Assembly (NCBI GenBank): GCA_030068145.1
Contig: JAPJBO010000870.1
Location: 32,482-96,481, forward strand
DNA: 64,000 bases
Reading direction: 5' to 3'
DNA from: Diplonema papillatum
Taxonomy: Eukaryota > Euglenozoa > Diplonemea > Diplonemida > Diplonemidae
Under the pieces are notes generated by a model. It worked only from the letters and a program-made list of their open reading frames with translations, ran no database searches and was not told where the DNA came from. Below, piece by piece: positions 49,121 through 58,612 of this stretch. Each line of letters begins with the position of its first letter. The stretch's first letter is position 1. The position numbers and the translations under genes were made by a program.

Positions 49121-52100
49121 ACTGGGGTTGTCCCACATTTTTGGGTCACCAATACTGACGTTTGAGGGTTGTCCCACTATTTTCGATGACCAATACTCAC
49201 GTTTGAGGGTTGTCCCACATTTTTGGATCACCAATACTGACGTTTGAGGGTTGTCCCACTTTTTTCGATGACCAATACTGACGTTTGAGGGTTGTCCCAC
49301 TTTTTTGGGTCACCAATACTGACGTTTGAGGGTTGTCCCACTTTTTTCGATGACCAATACTGACGTTTGAGGGTTGTCCCACTTTTTTCGATGACCAATA
49401 CTGACGTTTGAGGGTTGTCCCACTTTTTTGGGTCACCAATACTGACGTTTGAGGGTTGTCCCACTTTTTTGGATCACCAATACTGACGTTTGAGGGTTGT
49501 CCCACATTTTTGGATCACCAATACTGACGTTTGAGGGTTGTCCCACTTTTTTGGGTCACCAATACTGACGTTTGAGGGTTGTCCCACTTTTTTGGATCAC
49601 CAATACTGACGTTTGAGGGTTGTCCCACATTTTTGGATCACCAATACTGACGTTTGAGGGTTGTCCCACTTTTTTCGATGACCAATACTGACGTTTGAGG
49701 GTTGTCCCACTTTTTTGGATCACCAATACTGACGTTTGAGGGTTGTCCCACTTTTTTGGGTCACCAATACTGACGTTTGAGGGTTGTCCCACTTTTTTGG
49801 GTCACCAATACTGACGTTTGAGGGTTGTCCCACTTTTTTCGATGACCAATACTGACGTTTGAGGGTTGTCCCACTTTTTTCGATGACCAATACTGACGTT
49901 TGAGGGTTGTCCCACTTTTTTGGGTCACCAATACTGACGTTTGAGGGTTGTCCCACTTTTTTGGATCACCAATACTGACGTTTGAGGGTTGTCCCACTTT
50001 TTTGGGTCACCAATACTGACGTTTGAGGGTTGTCCCACTTTTTTGGGTCACCAATACTGACGTTTGAGGGTTGTCCCACTTTTTTGGATCACCAATACTG
50101 ACGTTTGAGGGTTGTCCCACTTTTTTGGATCACCAATACTGACGTTTGAGGGTTGTCCCACTTTTTTCGATGACCAATACTGACGTTTGAGGGTTGTCCC
50201 ACTTTTTTGGATCACCAATACTGACGTTTGAGGGTTGTCCCACTTTTTTGGGTCACCAATACTGACGTTTGAGGGTTGTCCCACTTTTTTGGATCACCAA
50301 TACTGACGTTTGAGGGTTGTCCCACTTTTTTGGATCACCAATACTGACGTTTGAGGGTTGTCCCACTTTTTTCGATCACCAATACTGACGTTTGAGGGTT
50401 GTCCCACTTTTTTGGATCACCAATACTGACGTTTGAGGGTTGTCCCACTTTTTTGGATCACCAAAACTGACGTTTGAGGGTTGTCCCACTTTTTTGGATC
50501 ACCAATACTGACGTTTGAGGGTTGTCCCACTTTTTTCGATCACTAAAACTGACGTTTGAGGGTTGTCCCACTTTTTTGGATCACCAATACTGACGTTTGA
50601 GGGTTGTCCCACTTTTTTCGATCACTAAAACTGACGTTTGAGGGTTGTCCCACTTTTTTCGATCACCAATACTGACGTTTGAGGGTTGTCCCACTTTTTT
50701 GGATCACCAATACTGACGTTTGAGGGTTGTCCCACTTTTTTGGATCACCAATACTGACGTTTGAGGGTTGTCCCACTTTTTTGGATCACCAAAACTGACG
50801 TTTGAGGGTTGTCCCACTTTTTTGGATCACCAATACTGACGTTTGAGGGTTGTCCCACTTTTTTCGATCACTAAAACTGACGTTTGAGGGTTGTCCCACT
50901 TTTTTGGATCACCAATACTGACGTTTGAGGGTTGTCCCACTTTTTTCGATCACTAAAACTGACGTTTGAGGGTTGTCCCACTTTTTTCGATCACCAAAAC
51001 TGACGTTTGAGGGTTGTCCCACTTTTTTGGATCACCAATACTGACGTTTGAGGGTTGTCCCACTTTTTTCGATCACCAAAACTGACGTTTGAGGGTTGTC
51101 CCACTTTTTTCGATCACCAAAACTGACGTTTGAGGGTTGTCCCACTTTTTTCGATCACCAAAACTGACGTTTGAGGGTTGTCCCACTTTTTTCGATCACC
51201 AAAACTCACGTTTGAGGGTTGTCCCACTTTTTTCGATGACCAATACTCACGTTTGAGGGTTGTCCCACTTTTTTCGATGACCAATACTGACGTTTGAGGG
51301 TTGTCCCACTTTTTTGGGTCACCAATACTGACGTTTGAGGGTTGTCCCACTTTTTTGGATCACCAATACTGACGTTTGAGGGTTGTCCCACTTTTTTGGA
51401 TCACCAATACTGACGTTTGAGGGTTGTCCCACTTTTTTGGGTCACCAATACTGACGTTTGAGGGTTGTCCCACTTTTTTGGGTCACCAATACTGACGTTT
51501 GAGGGTTGTCCCACTTTTTTGGATCACCAATACTGACGTTTGAGGGTTGTCCCACTTTTTTGGATCACCAATACTGACGTTTGAGGGTTGTCCCACTTTT
51601 TTGGATCACCAATACTGACGTTTGAGGGTTGTCCCACTTTTTTCGATGACCAATACTGACGTTTGAGGGTTGTCCCACTTTTTTGGGTCACCAATACTGA
51701 CGTTTGAGGGTTGTCCCACTTTTTTGGATCACCAATACTGACGTTTGAGGGTTGTCCCACTTTTTTGGATCACCAATACTGACGTTTGAGGGTTGTCCCA
51801 CTTTTTTGGGTCACCAATACTGACGTTTGAGGGTTGTCCCACTTTTTTGGATCACCAATACTGACGTTTGAGGGTTGTCCCACATTTTTGGATCACCAAT
51901 ACTGACGTTTGAGGGTTGTCCCACTTTTTTCGATGACCAATACTGACGTTTGAGGGTTGTCCCACTTTTTTGGGTCACCAATACTGACGTTTGAGGGTTG
52001 TCCCACTTTTTTGGGTCACCAATACTGACGTTTGAGGGTTGTCCCACTTTTTTGGGTCACCAATACTGACGTTTGAGGGTTGTCCCACTTTTTTCGATGA

Positions 52101-52516
52101 CCAATACTGACGTTTGAGGGTTGTCCCACTTTTTTCGATGACCAATACTGACGTTTGAGGGTTGTCCCACTTTTTTGGGTCACCAATACTGACGTTTGAG
52201 GGTTGTCCCACTTTTTTGGATCACCAATACTGACGTTTGAGGGTTGTCCCACATTTTTGGATCACCAATACTGACGTTTGAGGGTTGTCCCACTTTTTTG
52301 GGTCACCAATACTGACGTTTGAGGGTTGTCCCACTTTTTTGGGTCACCAATACTGACGTTTGAGGGTTGTCCCACATTTTTGGATCACCAATACTGACGT
52401 TTGAGGGTTGTCCCACTTTTTTGGGTCACCAATACTGACGTTTGAGGGTTGTCCCACTTTTTTCGATGACCAATACTGACGTTTGAGGGTTGTCCCACTT
52501 TTTTCGATGACCAATA
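49121..52516. repeat. 41-bp satellite array, block 1 (about 83 units)
   Basis: The unit is GACGTTTGAGGGTTGTCCCA followed by CTTTTTTGGATCACCAATACT (41 bp). Variants at fixed places (GGATCACC, GGGTCACC, CGATGACC, CGATCACC; CACATTTT versus CACTTTTT; AATACT versus AAAACT) form local higher-order patterns. From about 50,450 to 51,200 the AAAACT and CACTAAAACT variants dominate. The minus strand reads through as repeated peptide frames, but these are a by-product of the period. Confidence 0.99.
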
Positions 52517-52599
52517 CTTGCGATTCATCGAGGGAATTCCACAAGGCATTACGAACGAACTTCAGGTTCCTTTGGGCTGGCTGGCGGGGAAAATCTTTT
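52517..52599 (+). repeat. E2 repeat A1
   Basis: 83 bp beginning CTTGCGATTCATCGAGGGAA and ending AAAATCTTTT. It matches A2 at 56,737-56,819. Confidence 0.95.
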
Positions 52600-52618
52600 T
52601 AAAAGCTATTTCTCTACC

Positions 52619-53695
52619 ATGTCGTCGCCGCTGCCGCAGGGGGATCGCTATGAGGCGAGGTTTCCCGCCCGTCTCAGGGCTTCGTGGGAGGCCCGGTTCA
52701 AGAGCGAGCCGGCAGAGAAGATGCGGCTGACGAGGCATCGGCTGGAGAAGTTCGGGGAGGAACACTTCGGTCCTCTTGACGATAAGACCGTGGAGAAGGC
52801 GAGGGCCGTGACGGCCGACGTCCTGGCTGTTCCGGCGGCGAGTCTGGAAGAGCTCGATCTTGGGCGCCTGCTCGCGATGCTGTATTACAGCGAGACAGAG
52901 GAGGCGAAGGCAGTGCGTGAGGCGGTTCTTCGGGTTGGTGTAGCACCGCCGTCAGTGCCAGGAGCATCCGGGAGCGTGCAGGAGCAGCTGCGGCAGATGA
53001 TTCTGCAACAACAGCAGCAGGTGCAGGCGCAACAGCAGCAGCAGCAGCACATGGTGGTGATGCTGCAGCAGATGCAGCAACAGGTGCAGGCGCTGCAGGC
53101 ACAGGTGAGCCAGCCTGATCTGCAGCAGCAGGCCCGTGGCCAGCCCGCAGCGCAGGCCGCGGATCCCGCTCCGCTGCAGGGGGCACCCGCGGTGGCGGAA
53201 AGCGAAATGCCGATGATGCAATTGGACGCGAAGCCGGTGATCGCCGGGTACCCCGAGGACGCTGCAGACGTTCGTGGCTGGGAAGAGGCCATGGCGACCG
53301 ACGTCGCCGGCCTGGTCAGGGATCTACGCCTGAAGTACGTGTCAGGGGCGCAGAGCGAATCCTTGACAGACAGTTTCCGGCGGCTTCGGGACTGGATCAA
53401 CGGAGTCGCGCAGGGCGGCGGCTGGGTGTACAACCCGGAAATTGTGCGCCTGGGGAACGACCTCCTGCAGGAGGTGCGGTTGCACCACTACTGGTGCACG
53501 AAGCAGTTGCCGCGCGCGCAGATAATGCGTGAGTTGGCGCAGGCATCAGACGACCCGATGGTCAAGGCGGCGGCCAGGGTGGAGGCGTCAATGGCGAAGA
53601 GGGGGAAGTGGGACGCTCGTCCTCGTGGCGGCGGCAAAGGCGGCAAGAAGGGCTTCACCTGGGGCCAGGGAAACGCGAAGCCCGGGGGAAAGTGA
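52619..53695 (+). CDS. E2 gag-like protein, 358 aa
   Basis: Starts at an ATG 20 bp after A1 (MSSPLPQGDRYEARFPARL). The N-terminal third is helical. Residues about 120-180 are a Gln-rich coiled coil (MILQQQQQVQAQQQQQQHMV and onward). A second helical domain follows (ATDVAGLVRDLRLKYVSG), and the end is a basic Gly/Lys tail (RPRGGGKGGKKGFTWGQG) suited to nucleic-acid binding. The E3 protein at 58,613 has the same layout and the same MSSPLP start. No zinc knuckle is present. The ORF ends in AAG-TGA-CTG, with YR open in the same frame right after the stop. The likely role is the structural RNA-binding protein of the retroelement. Confidence 0.75.
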   Translation: MSSPLPQGDRYEARFPARLRASWEARFKSEPAEKMRLTRHRLEKFGEEHFGPLDDKTVEKARAVTADVLAVPAASLEELDLGRLLAMLYYSETEEAKAVREAVLRVGVAPPSVPGASGSVQEQLRQMILQQQQQVQAQQQQQQHMVVMLQQMQQQVQALQAQVSQPDLQQQARGQPAAQAADPAPLQGAPAVAESEMPMMQLDAKPVIAGYPEDAADVRGWEEAMATDVAGLVRDLRLKYVSGAQSESLTDSFRRLRDWINGVAQGGGWVYNPEIVRLGNDLLQEVRLHHYWCTKQLPRAQIMRELAQASDDPMVKAAARVEASMAKRGKWDARPRGGGKGGKKGFTWGQGNAKPGGK

Positions 53696-56580
53696 CTGGC
53701 CCTCCCCCGGGGCCTCCGGGAGTCTGCTCTCCCACTGCCAGTACAAGCCGTCCCCGTGCAACAACCAACCCCAACCCCGACCCTGCATACGGCCGCAAAC
53801 GCGAAAATCAGATTTTCGCTATGTCGAGGATCCTCGACCGCGGCCGTCGGGCAGTTGGCATCACGTTTCCCGCAAAAGTTCCCGGCAACCTCAACAATAG
53901 GCAAGGAGATATTCGACCTCGTGGCCAGCAAGGTTGGAGCCCAGGTCTCGCGCAGTGTGTTGGCGAAGCACCGAGAGAGTGCGGTTTCGTCGGAGCAGGC
54001 TGTAATCCGCATGCGCCATTTCGTTGGCCAGACGTGGGCGGATTCGACGGTGCGGGACCGGCAGAATTTGTGGCGCCGCTTCCAGGTATGGGCGGATTCG
54101 CAGGGCCTGGCGACGGATCCGGATTCGGCAACGAGGTTCGTGATGGCCACAATGGTCGAGCCCCAGGGGATGTTGTCGTACACCCGCCTGCTGTCGGCGG
54201 TGTTTGGCCACATTGGGGTGGATGCCCGCCCCCTGTTGTCTTTGGCCACGGTCCTCCGTGGGTCGGGGGGCAGTATCCCCCTGGAACAGGCCCCCCCGGT
54301 GCCGAGGGAGGTTTTGGTGAAGTGGGCTTTCCGGCAGGTCCCCCAGGTATGTGCGGCTGTCCTGCTTGCTTGGAAGACGGCATCGCGTTGGGACGACGTT
54401 CGTACCCTGCCGCGGGTTTGTTTCCCGTTGATCACGAGCGTCGAGATCGTGGTCGACTGGAAGGGTTTGCCGAAAGGCCGCAGGAGCAACCCCTTCTGCA
54501 GGAGCAAGGTGGTGGCGGTCCGTGGACCGCTGACACAGGAGATTGCGGCACTGTTGCTGAGCATGGGCAGCTTCAGCCAGTTGTGCCCGTTGTCCACGCA
54601 GCAGTTCGGCAGGCTGATGGACGCGGACGAGACGATGCGGCCGTATTCCGCTCATTCGATCAAGCGGGGGGCCGTGGAGCACTTGATGGACGCGAAGGCC
54701 AACGGGGCCCCCTTCCCGGCGCACCTCATCTCGCGCCTGGCGAAACACACCGACGATGCGGACCCGACGGTCACCAACATGACGATCCGGTACACGACAA
54801 ACCCGGTGGCGTTGGCGCGGGTACTGCAGACCGGGGAGGTGACGATGTACCTCTGAAGAAGAAGACGCCAGGCGGGGCGCAGCGGCATTTCGCAGCCGAC
54901 CAGTCGAGTCCCGATCCGGGCTGTTTCGTACAGCAGCACCAACGCCATTCGATCCTTCGCAGGGGCAAACGGACGCGTCTTCCGAGGACCGAGGAAGAGA
55001 AGGCGGCGCCGCTGCACGTCGACTCAGTCCCGCCAATGAAGGTTGATGTTCTCCGACGTCGGATGAACCCACAGACGCGAGCACGATTTGATGCCACGTG
55101 GGCACGAACGTTCTATCCGCAAGTGCGTGGTGTGACGGGGTCGTCTGAATGTCGCCCGTCTCGGTTCGAGGCTGCGCACGCTCTCGAACTTGAGGAGCAC
55201 GGCATCGCCCAACGCAGCAGCGAGCCCGGAGGCCCTCTTAATGTGCCCTTCACCGTCGTGGAGGAAAAGGAGGGCAAGCTGCGTCAACGGTTCATCCTCT
55301 GGACGTATGACGCAAATGCGACGGTTGAGACAGACGGGTACCAAGCCCACGTCCCGCTCTGCCACGTGTCGGAGTATCTCCACGCGGTCGACCGGGAGTG
55401 TGGCTCCACGCGGGACTTTCGGTGCGGCTTTTACGGCATCGAGATCCCGCCATCTTCACGAGCATTGTTCTCGTTTCAGGACAGTGCGGGCCGCTGGTGG
55501 CAGTTGACAAGGCTGCCGATGGGTCATTCTTGTGCTCCGGAACTGATGCACACTTTGGCCTCGACGGCGGCTGGACACCCGGATTACGTCGTCAGCGAGC
55601 ACGCGGCGCCTTCGGAGGTGTTAGTCCACATCTGGGTGGACAACATCAGGTACGCGGGGCCACGCGACCAGGTGTTGGCGGCGACTACGGACTTGGACGC
55701 CCTGGCGACGCAAGCCCACATTACGTGGAAGGCCGCGGACACGATGACAGCGGCAAAGCGCTACGAGTTCATCGGCGTCGATTGGCATCACGCCGACCGG
55801 ACGGTCGGTGTCTCTGGGAAGATGAGGTCACGCTTGCGGCGTGCCGAGCAGGGTGTCGAGGCTGGTTCGATGTCCGCCGCTGAGTTAGAGTCCCTAGCTG
55901 GCCGTCTCCTGCACGCATCGGCAATAGCAGGCGTGTTCGTAGGCGAGTTTTATTTCGTCTTGAAGTTCTTTCGGCGGCTGACGAATGCCCTCAACCGCGG
56001 CGAGAGAGGTGCTGACGAGATGGTAGCGTTGTCCGACGGCATTCGACGGTCTCTCCTGGTTTGGCTTCGGCGGGTCGTGCGCCAGCGTACCGTGCCGGTA
56101 GCCGCACGAACTCCGGAGTTGGCAGTGTTTGTGGACGCCAGTTTGGACGGATGGGGAGGAGTGCTCGTTGATGTAGGCACAAACAACATGGTGGTTGTCG
56201 GTGCTCGCTGGAATAGGGCGGAAAAGCGCCTGCACATCAACGAGCTCGAAGCTCTGGCGTTCGAGAGGTCCGTGAAGGCGATCCCGCCGACGTACCGCGG
56301 TTCCACGGTGACGGTGATCGTGGACAATACGTCCGTGAAGGGAGTGGCTCGAAAGGGCGCGTGTCTGCGGTCGCAGACACTGAACGATGCGATAGTGAAT
56401 GCTTTGTTGTGTTCGCAGCGGCTCCAAGTTGCGTTAGGAGTGCGCTGGGTGAAGAGCGCCGGCAATCCCGCTGATCTGCCATCGCGGGTGCCGGTTGAGT
56501 CGCTCACCAAGAAGAACATCTCGGACATGTCACTGGCGGTCCGGGACTTCCTTACTGGCGATATGGGTCTGGTGGAGTGA
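53608..56580 (+). CDS. E2 reverse transcriptase - RNase H
   Basis: The frame is -1 relative to gag/YR and open from 53,608 across the whole YR gene. At the gag stop it reads GTG (in GTGA). RT similarity to E1 and E3 begins near 54,900 (QHQRHSILRRGKRTRLPR). Motif A is RDFRCGFYGIEIP, B is LPMGHSCAPELMHTL, C is HIWVDNIRYAGP, with Asn in place of the second Asp. RNase H shows FVDASLDGWGG, HINELEALAF, VIVDNTSVKG and GNPADLPSR. The stop TGA is also the first bases of repeat B1. The upstream 400 codons are Gly/Pro-rich and may be a translated extension or just an open shadow. Confidence 0.88.
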   Translation: MGRSSSWRRQRRQEGLHLGPGKREARGKVTGPPPGPPGVCSPTASTSRPRATTNPNPDPAYGRKRENQIFAMSRILDRGRRAVGITFPAKVPGNLNNRQGDIRPRGQQGWSPGLAQCVGEAPRECGFVGAGCNPHAPFRWPDVGGFDGAGPAEFVAPLPGMGGFAGPGDGSGFGNEVRDGHNGRAPGDVVVHPPAVGGVWPHWGGCPPPVVFGHGPPWVGGQYPPGTGPPGAEGGFGEVGFPAGPPGMCGCPACLEDGIALGRRSYPAAGLFPVDHERRDRGRLEGFAERPQEQPLLQEQGGGGPWTADTGDCGTVAEHGQLQPVVPVVHAAVRQADGRGRDDAAVFRSFDQAGGRGALDGREGQRGPLPGAPHLAPGETHRRCGPDGHQHDDPVHDKPGGVGAGTADRGGDDVPLKKKTPGGAQRHFAADQSSPDPGCFVQQHQRHSILRRGKRTRLPRTEEEKAAPLHVDSVPPMKVDVLRRRMNPQTRARFDATWARTFYPQVRGVTGSSECRPSRFEAAHALELEEHGIAQRSSEPGGPLNVPFTVVEEKEGKLRQRFILWTYDANATVETDGYQAHVPLCHVSEYLHAVDRECGSTRDFRCGFYGIEIPPSSRALFSFQDSAGRWWQLTRLPMGHSCAPELMHTLASTAAGHPDYVVSEHAAPSEVLVHIWVDNIRYAGPRDQVLAATTDLDALATQAHITWKAADTMTAAKRYEFIGVDWHHADRTVGVSGKMRSRLRRAEQGVEAGSMSAAELESLAGRLLHASAIAGVFVGEFYFVLKFFRRLTNALNRGERGADEMVALSDGIRRSLLVWLRRVVRQRTVPVAARTPELAVFVDASLDGWGGVLVDVGTNNMVVVGARWNRAEKRLHINELEALAFERSVKAIPPTYRGSTVTVIVDNTSVKGVARKGACLRSQTLNDAIVNALLCSQRLQVALGVRWVKSAGNPADLPSRVPVESLTKKNISDMSLAVRDFLTGDMGLVE
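53696..54856 (+). CDS. E2 tyrosine recombinase
   Basis: The frame is continuous with gag, separated only by the TGA at 53,693-53,695. No in-frame ATG precedes the conserved domain, and the position of the E3 start ATG is GTG here (53,756). Counting from that GTG, the catalytic residues are Arg near 210 (WKTASRWDD), His and Arg near 300-304 (HSIKRGA), His near 331 (LAKHTDD) and the nucleophile candidate Tyr near 346 (MTIRYTT). Tyrosine recombinases of this group integrate a circular DNA copy of the element, leaving no target duplication. Expression by UGA read-through from gag is the simplest explanation for the missing start. Confidence 0.88.
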   Translation: MALPRGLRESALPLPVQAVPVQQPTPTPTLHTAANAKIRFSLCRGSSTAAVGQLASRFPQKFPATSTIGKEIFDLVASKVGAQVSRSVLAKHRESAVSSEQAVIRMRHFVGQTWADSTVRDRQNLWRRFQVWADSQGLATDPDSATRFVMATMVEPQGMLSYTRLLSAVFGHIGVDARPLLSLATVLRGSGGSIPLEQAPPVPREVLVKWAFRQVPQVCAAVLLAWKTASRWDDVRTLPRVCFPLITSVEIVVDWKGLPKGRRSNPFCRSKVVAVRGPLTQEIAALLLSMGSFSQLCPLSTQQFGRLMDADETMRPYSAHSIKRGAVEHLMDAKANGAPFPAHLISRLAKHTDDADPTVTNMTIRYTTNPVALARVLQTGEVTMYL

Positions 56581-56738
56581 CCTCCTGGGATAGCCTATTC
56601 TCTCACACATGGTGGCTATCTCGGGAGGCTACCCCATCGTACGTTAGACCCTTGTTTTTCCCCCTTTTCTGTATTCCAGTGAAACTTGCAGTAGCAGCAT
56701 TCTCCTAATGCAGGAGTGAGTAGCCGACGGAGAATTCT
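56577..56738 (+). repeat. E2 repeat B1
   Basis: Starts GTGACCTCCTGGGATAGCC, ends GAGAATTCT, and includes the RT stop codon. The partner B2 (56,956-57,118) has one extra T in a T-run. Confidence 0.95.
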
Positions 56739-56819
56739 TGCGATTCATCGAGGGAATTCCACAAGGCATTACGAACGAACTTCAGGTTCCTTTGGGCTGG
56801 CTGGCGGGGAAAATCTTTT
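56737..56819 (+). repeat. E2 repeat A2
   Basis: Copy of A1 directly joined to B1. The 136-bp spacer after it starts CCTCCCACCCTCCC, contains CCCTCGCGCGAGGG and ends in CCCCCC. Confidence 0.95.
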
Positions 56820-56955
56820 CCTCCCACCCTCCCTGCTGTTTGTATTCGAGGCCGTGCGGCCCCTGTTACCCTCGCGCGAGGGTTATCACTAGCTTTGTTT
56901 CCGCCGCTTTAGGGCGAGGTCCGGGAGATTTGGGGTTCCCACCCTCCGTCCCCCC

Positions 56956-57118
56956 GTGACCTCCTGGGATAGCCTATTCTCTCACACATGGTGGCTATCT
57001 CGGGAGGCTACCCCATCGTACGTTAGACCCTTGTTTTTTCCCCCTTTTCTGTATTCCAGTGAAACTTGCAGTAGCAGCATTCTCCTAATGCAGGAGTGAG
57101 TAGCCGACGGAGAATTCT
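56956..57118 (+). repeat. E2 repeat B2 (right end)
   Basis: Copy of B1. It ends at the junction with satellite sequence reading CACGTTTGAGGG. Confidence 0.95.
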
Positions 57119-58509
57119 CACGTTTGAGGGTTGTCCCACATTTTTGGATCACCAATACTGACGTTTGAGGGTTGTCCCACTTTTTTGGATCACCAATACT
57201 GACGTTTGAGGGTTGTCCCACTTTTTTGGGTCACCAATACTGACGTTTGAGGGTTGTCCCACATTTTTGGATCACCAATACTGACGTTTGAGGGTTGTCC
57301 CACTTTTTTGGATCACCAATACTGACGTTTGAGGGTTGTCCCACTTTTTTGGGTCACCAATACTGACGTTTGAGGGTTGTCCCACTTTTTTGGATCACCA
57401 ATACTGACGTTTGAGGGTTGTCCCACTTTTTTGGATGACCAATACTGACGTTTGAGGGTTGTCCCACTTTTTTGGATCACCAATACTGACGTTTGAGGGT
57501 TGTCCCACTTTTTTGGTCACCAATACTGACGTTTGAGGGTTGTCCCACTTTTTTGGGTCACCAATACTGACGTTTGAGGGTTGTCCCACATTTTTGGGTC
57601 ACCAATACTGACGTTTGAGGGTTGTCCCACTTTTTTGGATCACCAATACTGACGTTTGAGGGTTGTCCCACTTTTTTGGGTCACCAATACTGACGTTTGA
57701 GGGTTGTCCCACTTTTTTCGATGACCAATACTGACGTTTGAGGGTTGTCCCACATTTTTGGGTCACCAATACTGACGTTTGAGGGTTGTCCCACTTTTTT
57801 GGGTCACCAATACTGACGTTTGAGGGTTGTCCCACTTTTTTGGGTCACCAATACTGACGTTTGAGGGTTGTCCCACTTTTTTCGATGACCAATACTCACG
57901 TTTGAGGGTTGTCCCACATTTTTGGATCACCAATACTGACGTTTGAGGGTTGTCCCACTTTTTTGGATCACCAATACTGACGTTTGAGGGTTGTCCCACT
58001 TTTTTGGGTCACCAATACTGACGTTTGAGGGTTGTCCCACTTTTTTGGGTCACCAATACTGACGTTTGAGGGTTGTCCCACATTTTTGGGTCACCAATAC
58101 TGACGTTTGAGGGTTGTCCCACATTTTTGGATCACCAATACTGACGTTTGAGGGTTGTCCCACTTTTTTCGATGACCAATACTGACGTTTGAGGGTTGTC
58201 CCACATTTTTGGGTCACCAATACTGACGTTTGAGGGTTGTCCCACTTTTTTGGGTCACCAATACTGACGTTTGAGGGTTGTCCCACTTTTTTCGATGACC
58301 AATACTGACGTTTGAGGGTTGTCCCACTTTTTTGGGTCACCAATACTGACGTTTGAGGGTTGTCCCACTTTTTTCGATGACCAATACTGACGTTTGAGGG
58401 TTGTCCCACTTTTTTGGATCACCAATACTGACGTTTGAGGGTTGTCCCACTTTTTTGGATGACCAATACTGACGTTTGAGGGTTGTCCCACTATTTTCGA
58501 TGACCAATA
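57119..58509. repeat. 41-bp satellite array, block 2 (about 34 units)
   Basis: The same satellite, lying between E2 and E3. One unit near 57,510 is short by 2 nt (TTTTTTGGTCACC). Confidence 0.99.
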
Positions 58510-58609
58510 TCACAGTTTCACTGAGGGAGTTGATGCACCACGAAAAGTCGATTAGAGAACTTAACACAGCCTTCAGGGTGTGGTTGGTTCAAAGAGAAAT
58601 CCAAGTTTT
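58510..58609 (+). repeat. E3 repeat A1
   Basis: 100 bp starting TCACAGTTTCACTGAGGGAG and ending CCAAGTTTT. It matches A2 at 62,940-63,039. Confidence 0.95.
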
Positions 58610-58612
58610 TCC

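Larger units (their letters stand above)
52517..57118 (+). mobile_element. YR retroelement E2 (VIPER/TATE-like), apparently complete
   Basis: Structure: A1 (52,517-52,599), gag, YR, RT/RNase H, B1 (56,577-56,738), A2 (56,737-56,819), a 136-bp spacer, B2 (56,956-57,118). A and B are split direct repeats, as in Ngaro/PAT/VIPER-type elements. The order gag-YR-RT/RH matches kinetoplastid VIPER rather than DIRS. Satellite DNA flanks both sides, with no target-site duplication: left flank ...CGATGACCAATACT, right flank CACGTTTGAGGG. All frames are intact. Confidence 0.9.

Noticed and set aside
49121..52516. Repeated minus-strand ORFs in the satellite (MGQPSNVSIGDPKKWDNPQT and similar)
   Set aside because: The 41-bp unit is not a multiple of 3 and its minus strand has few stops, so the frames arise from the period. 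Variant units introduce TGA at random, and there is no start or end context.
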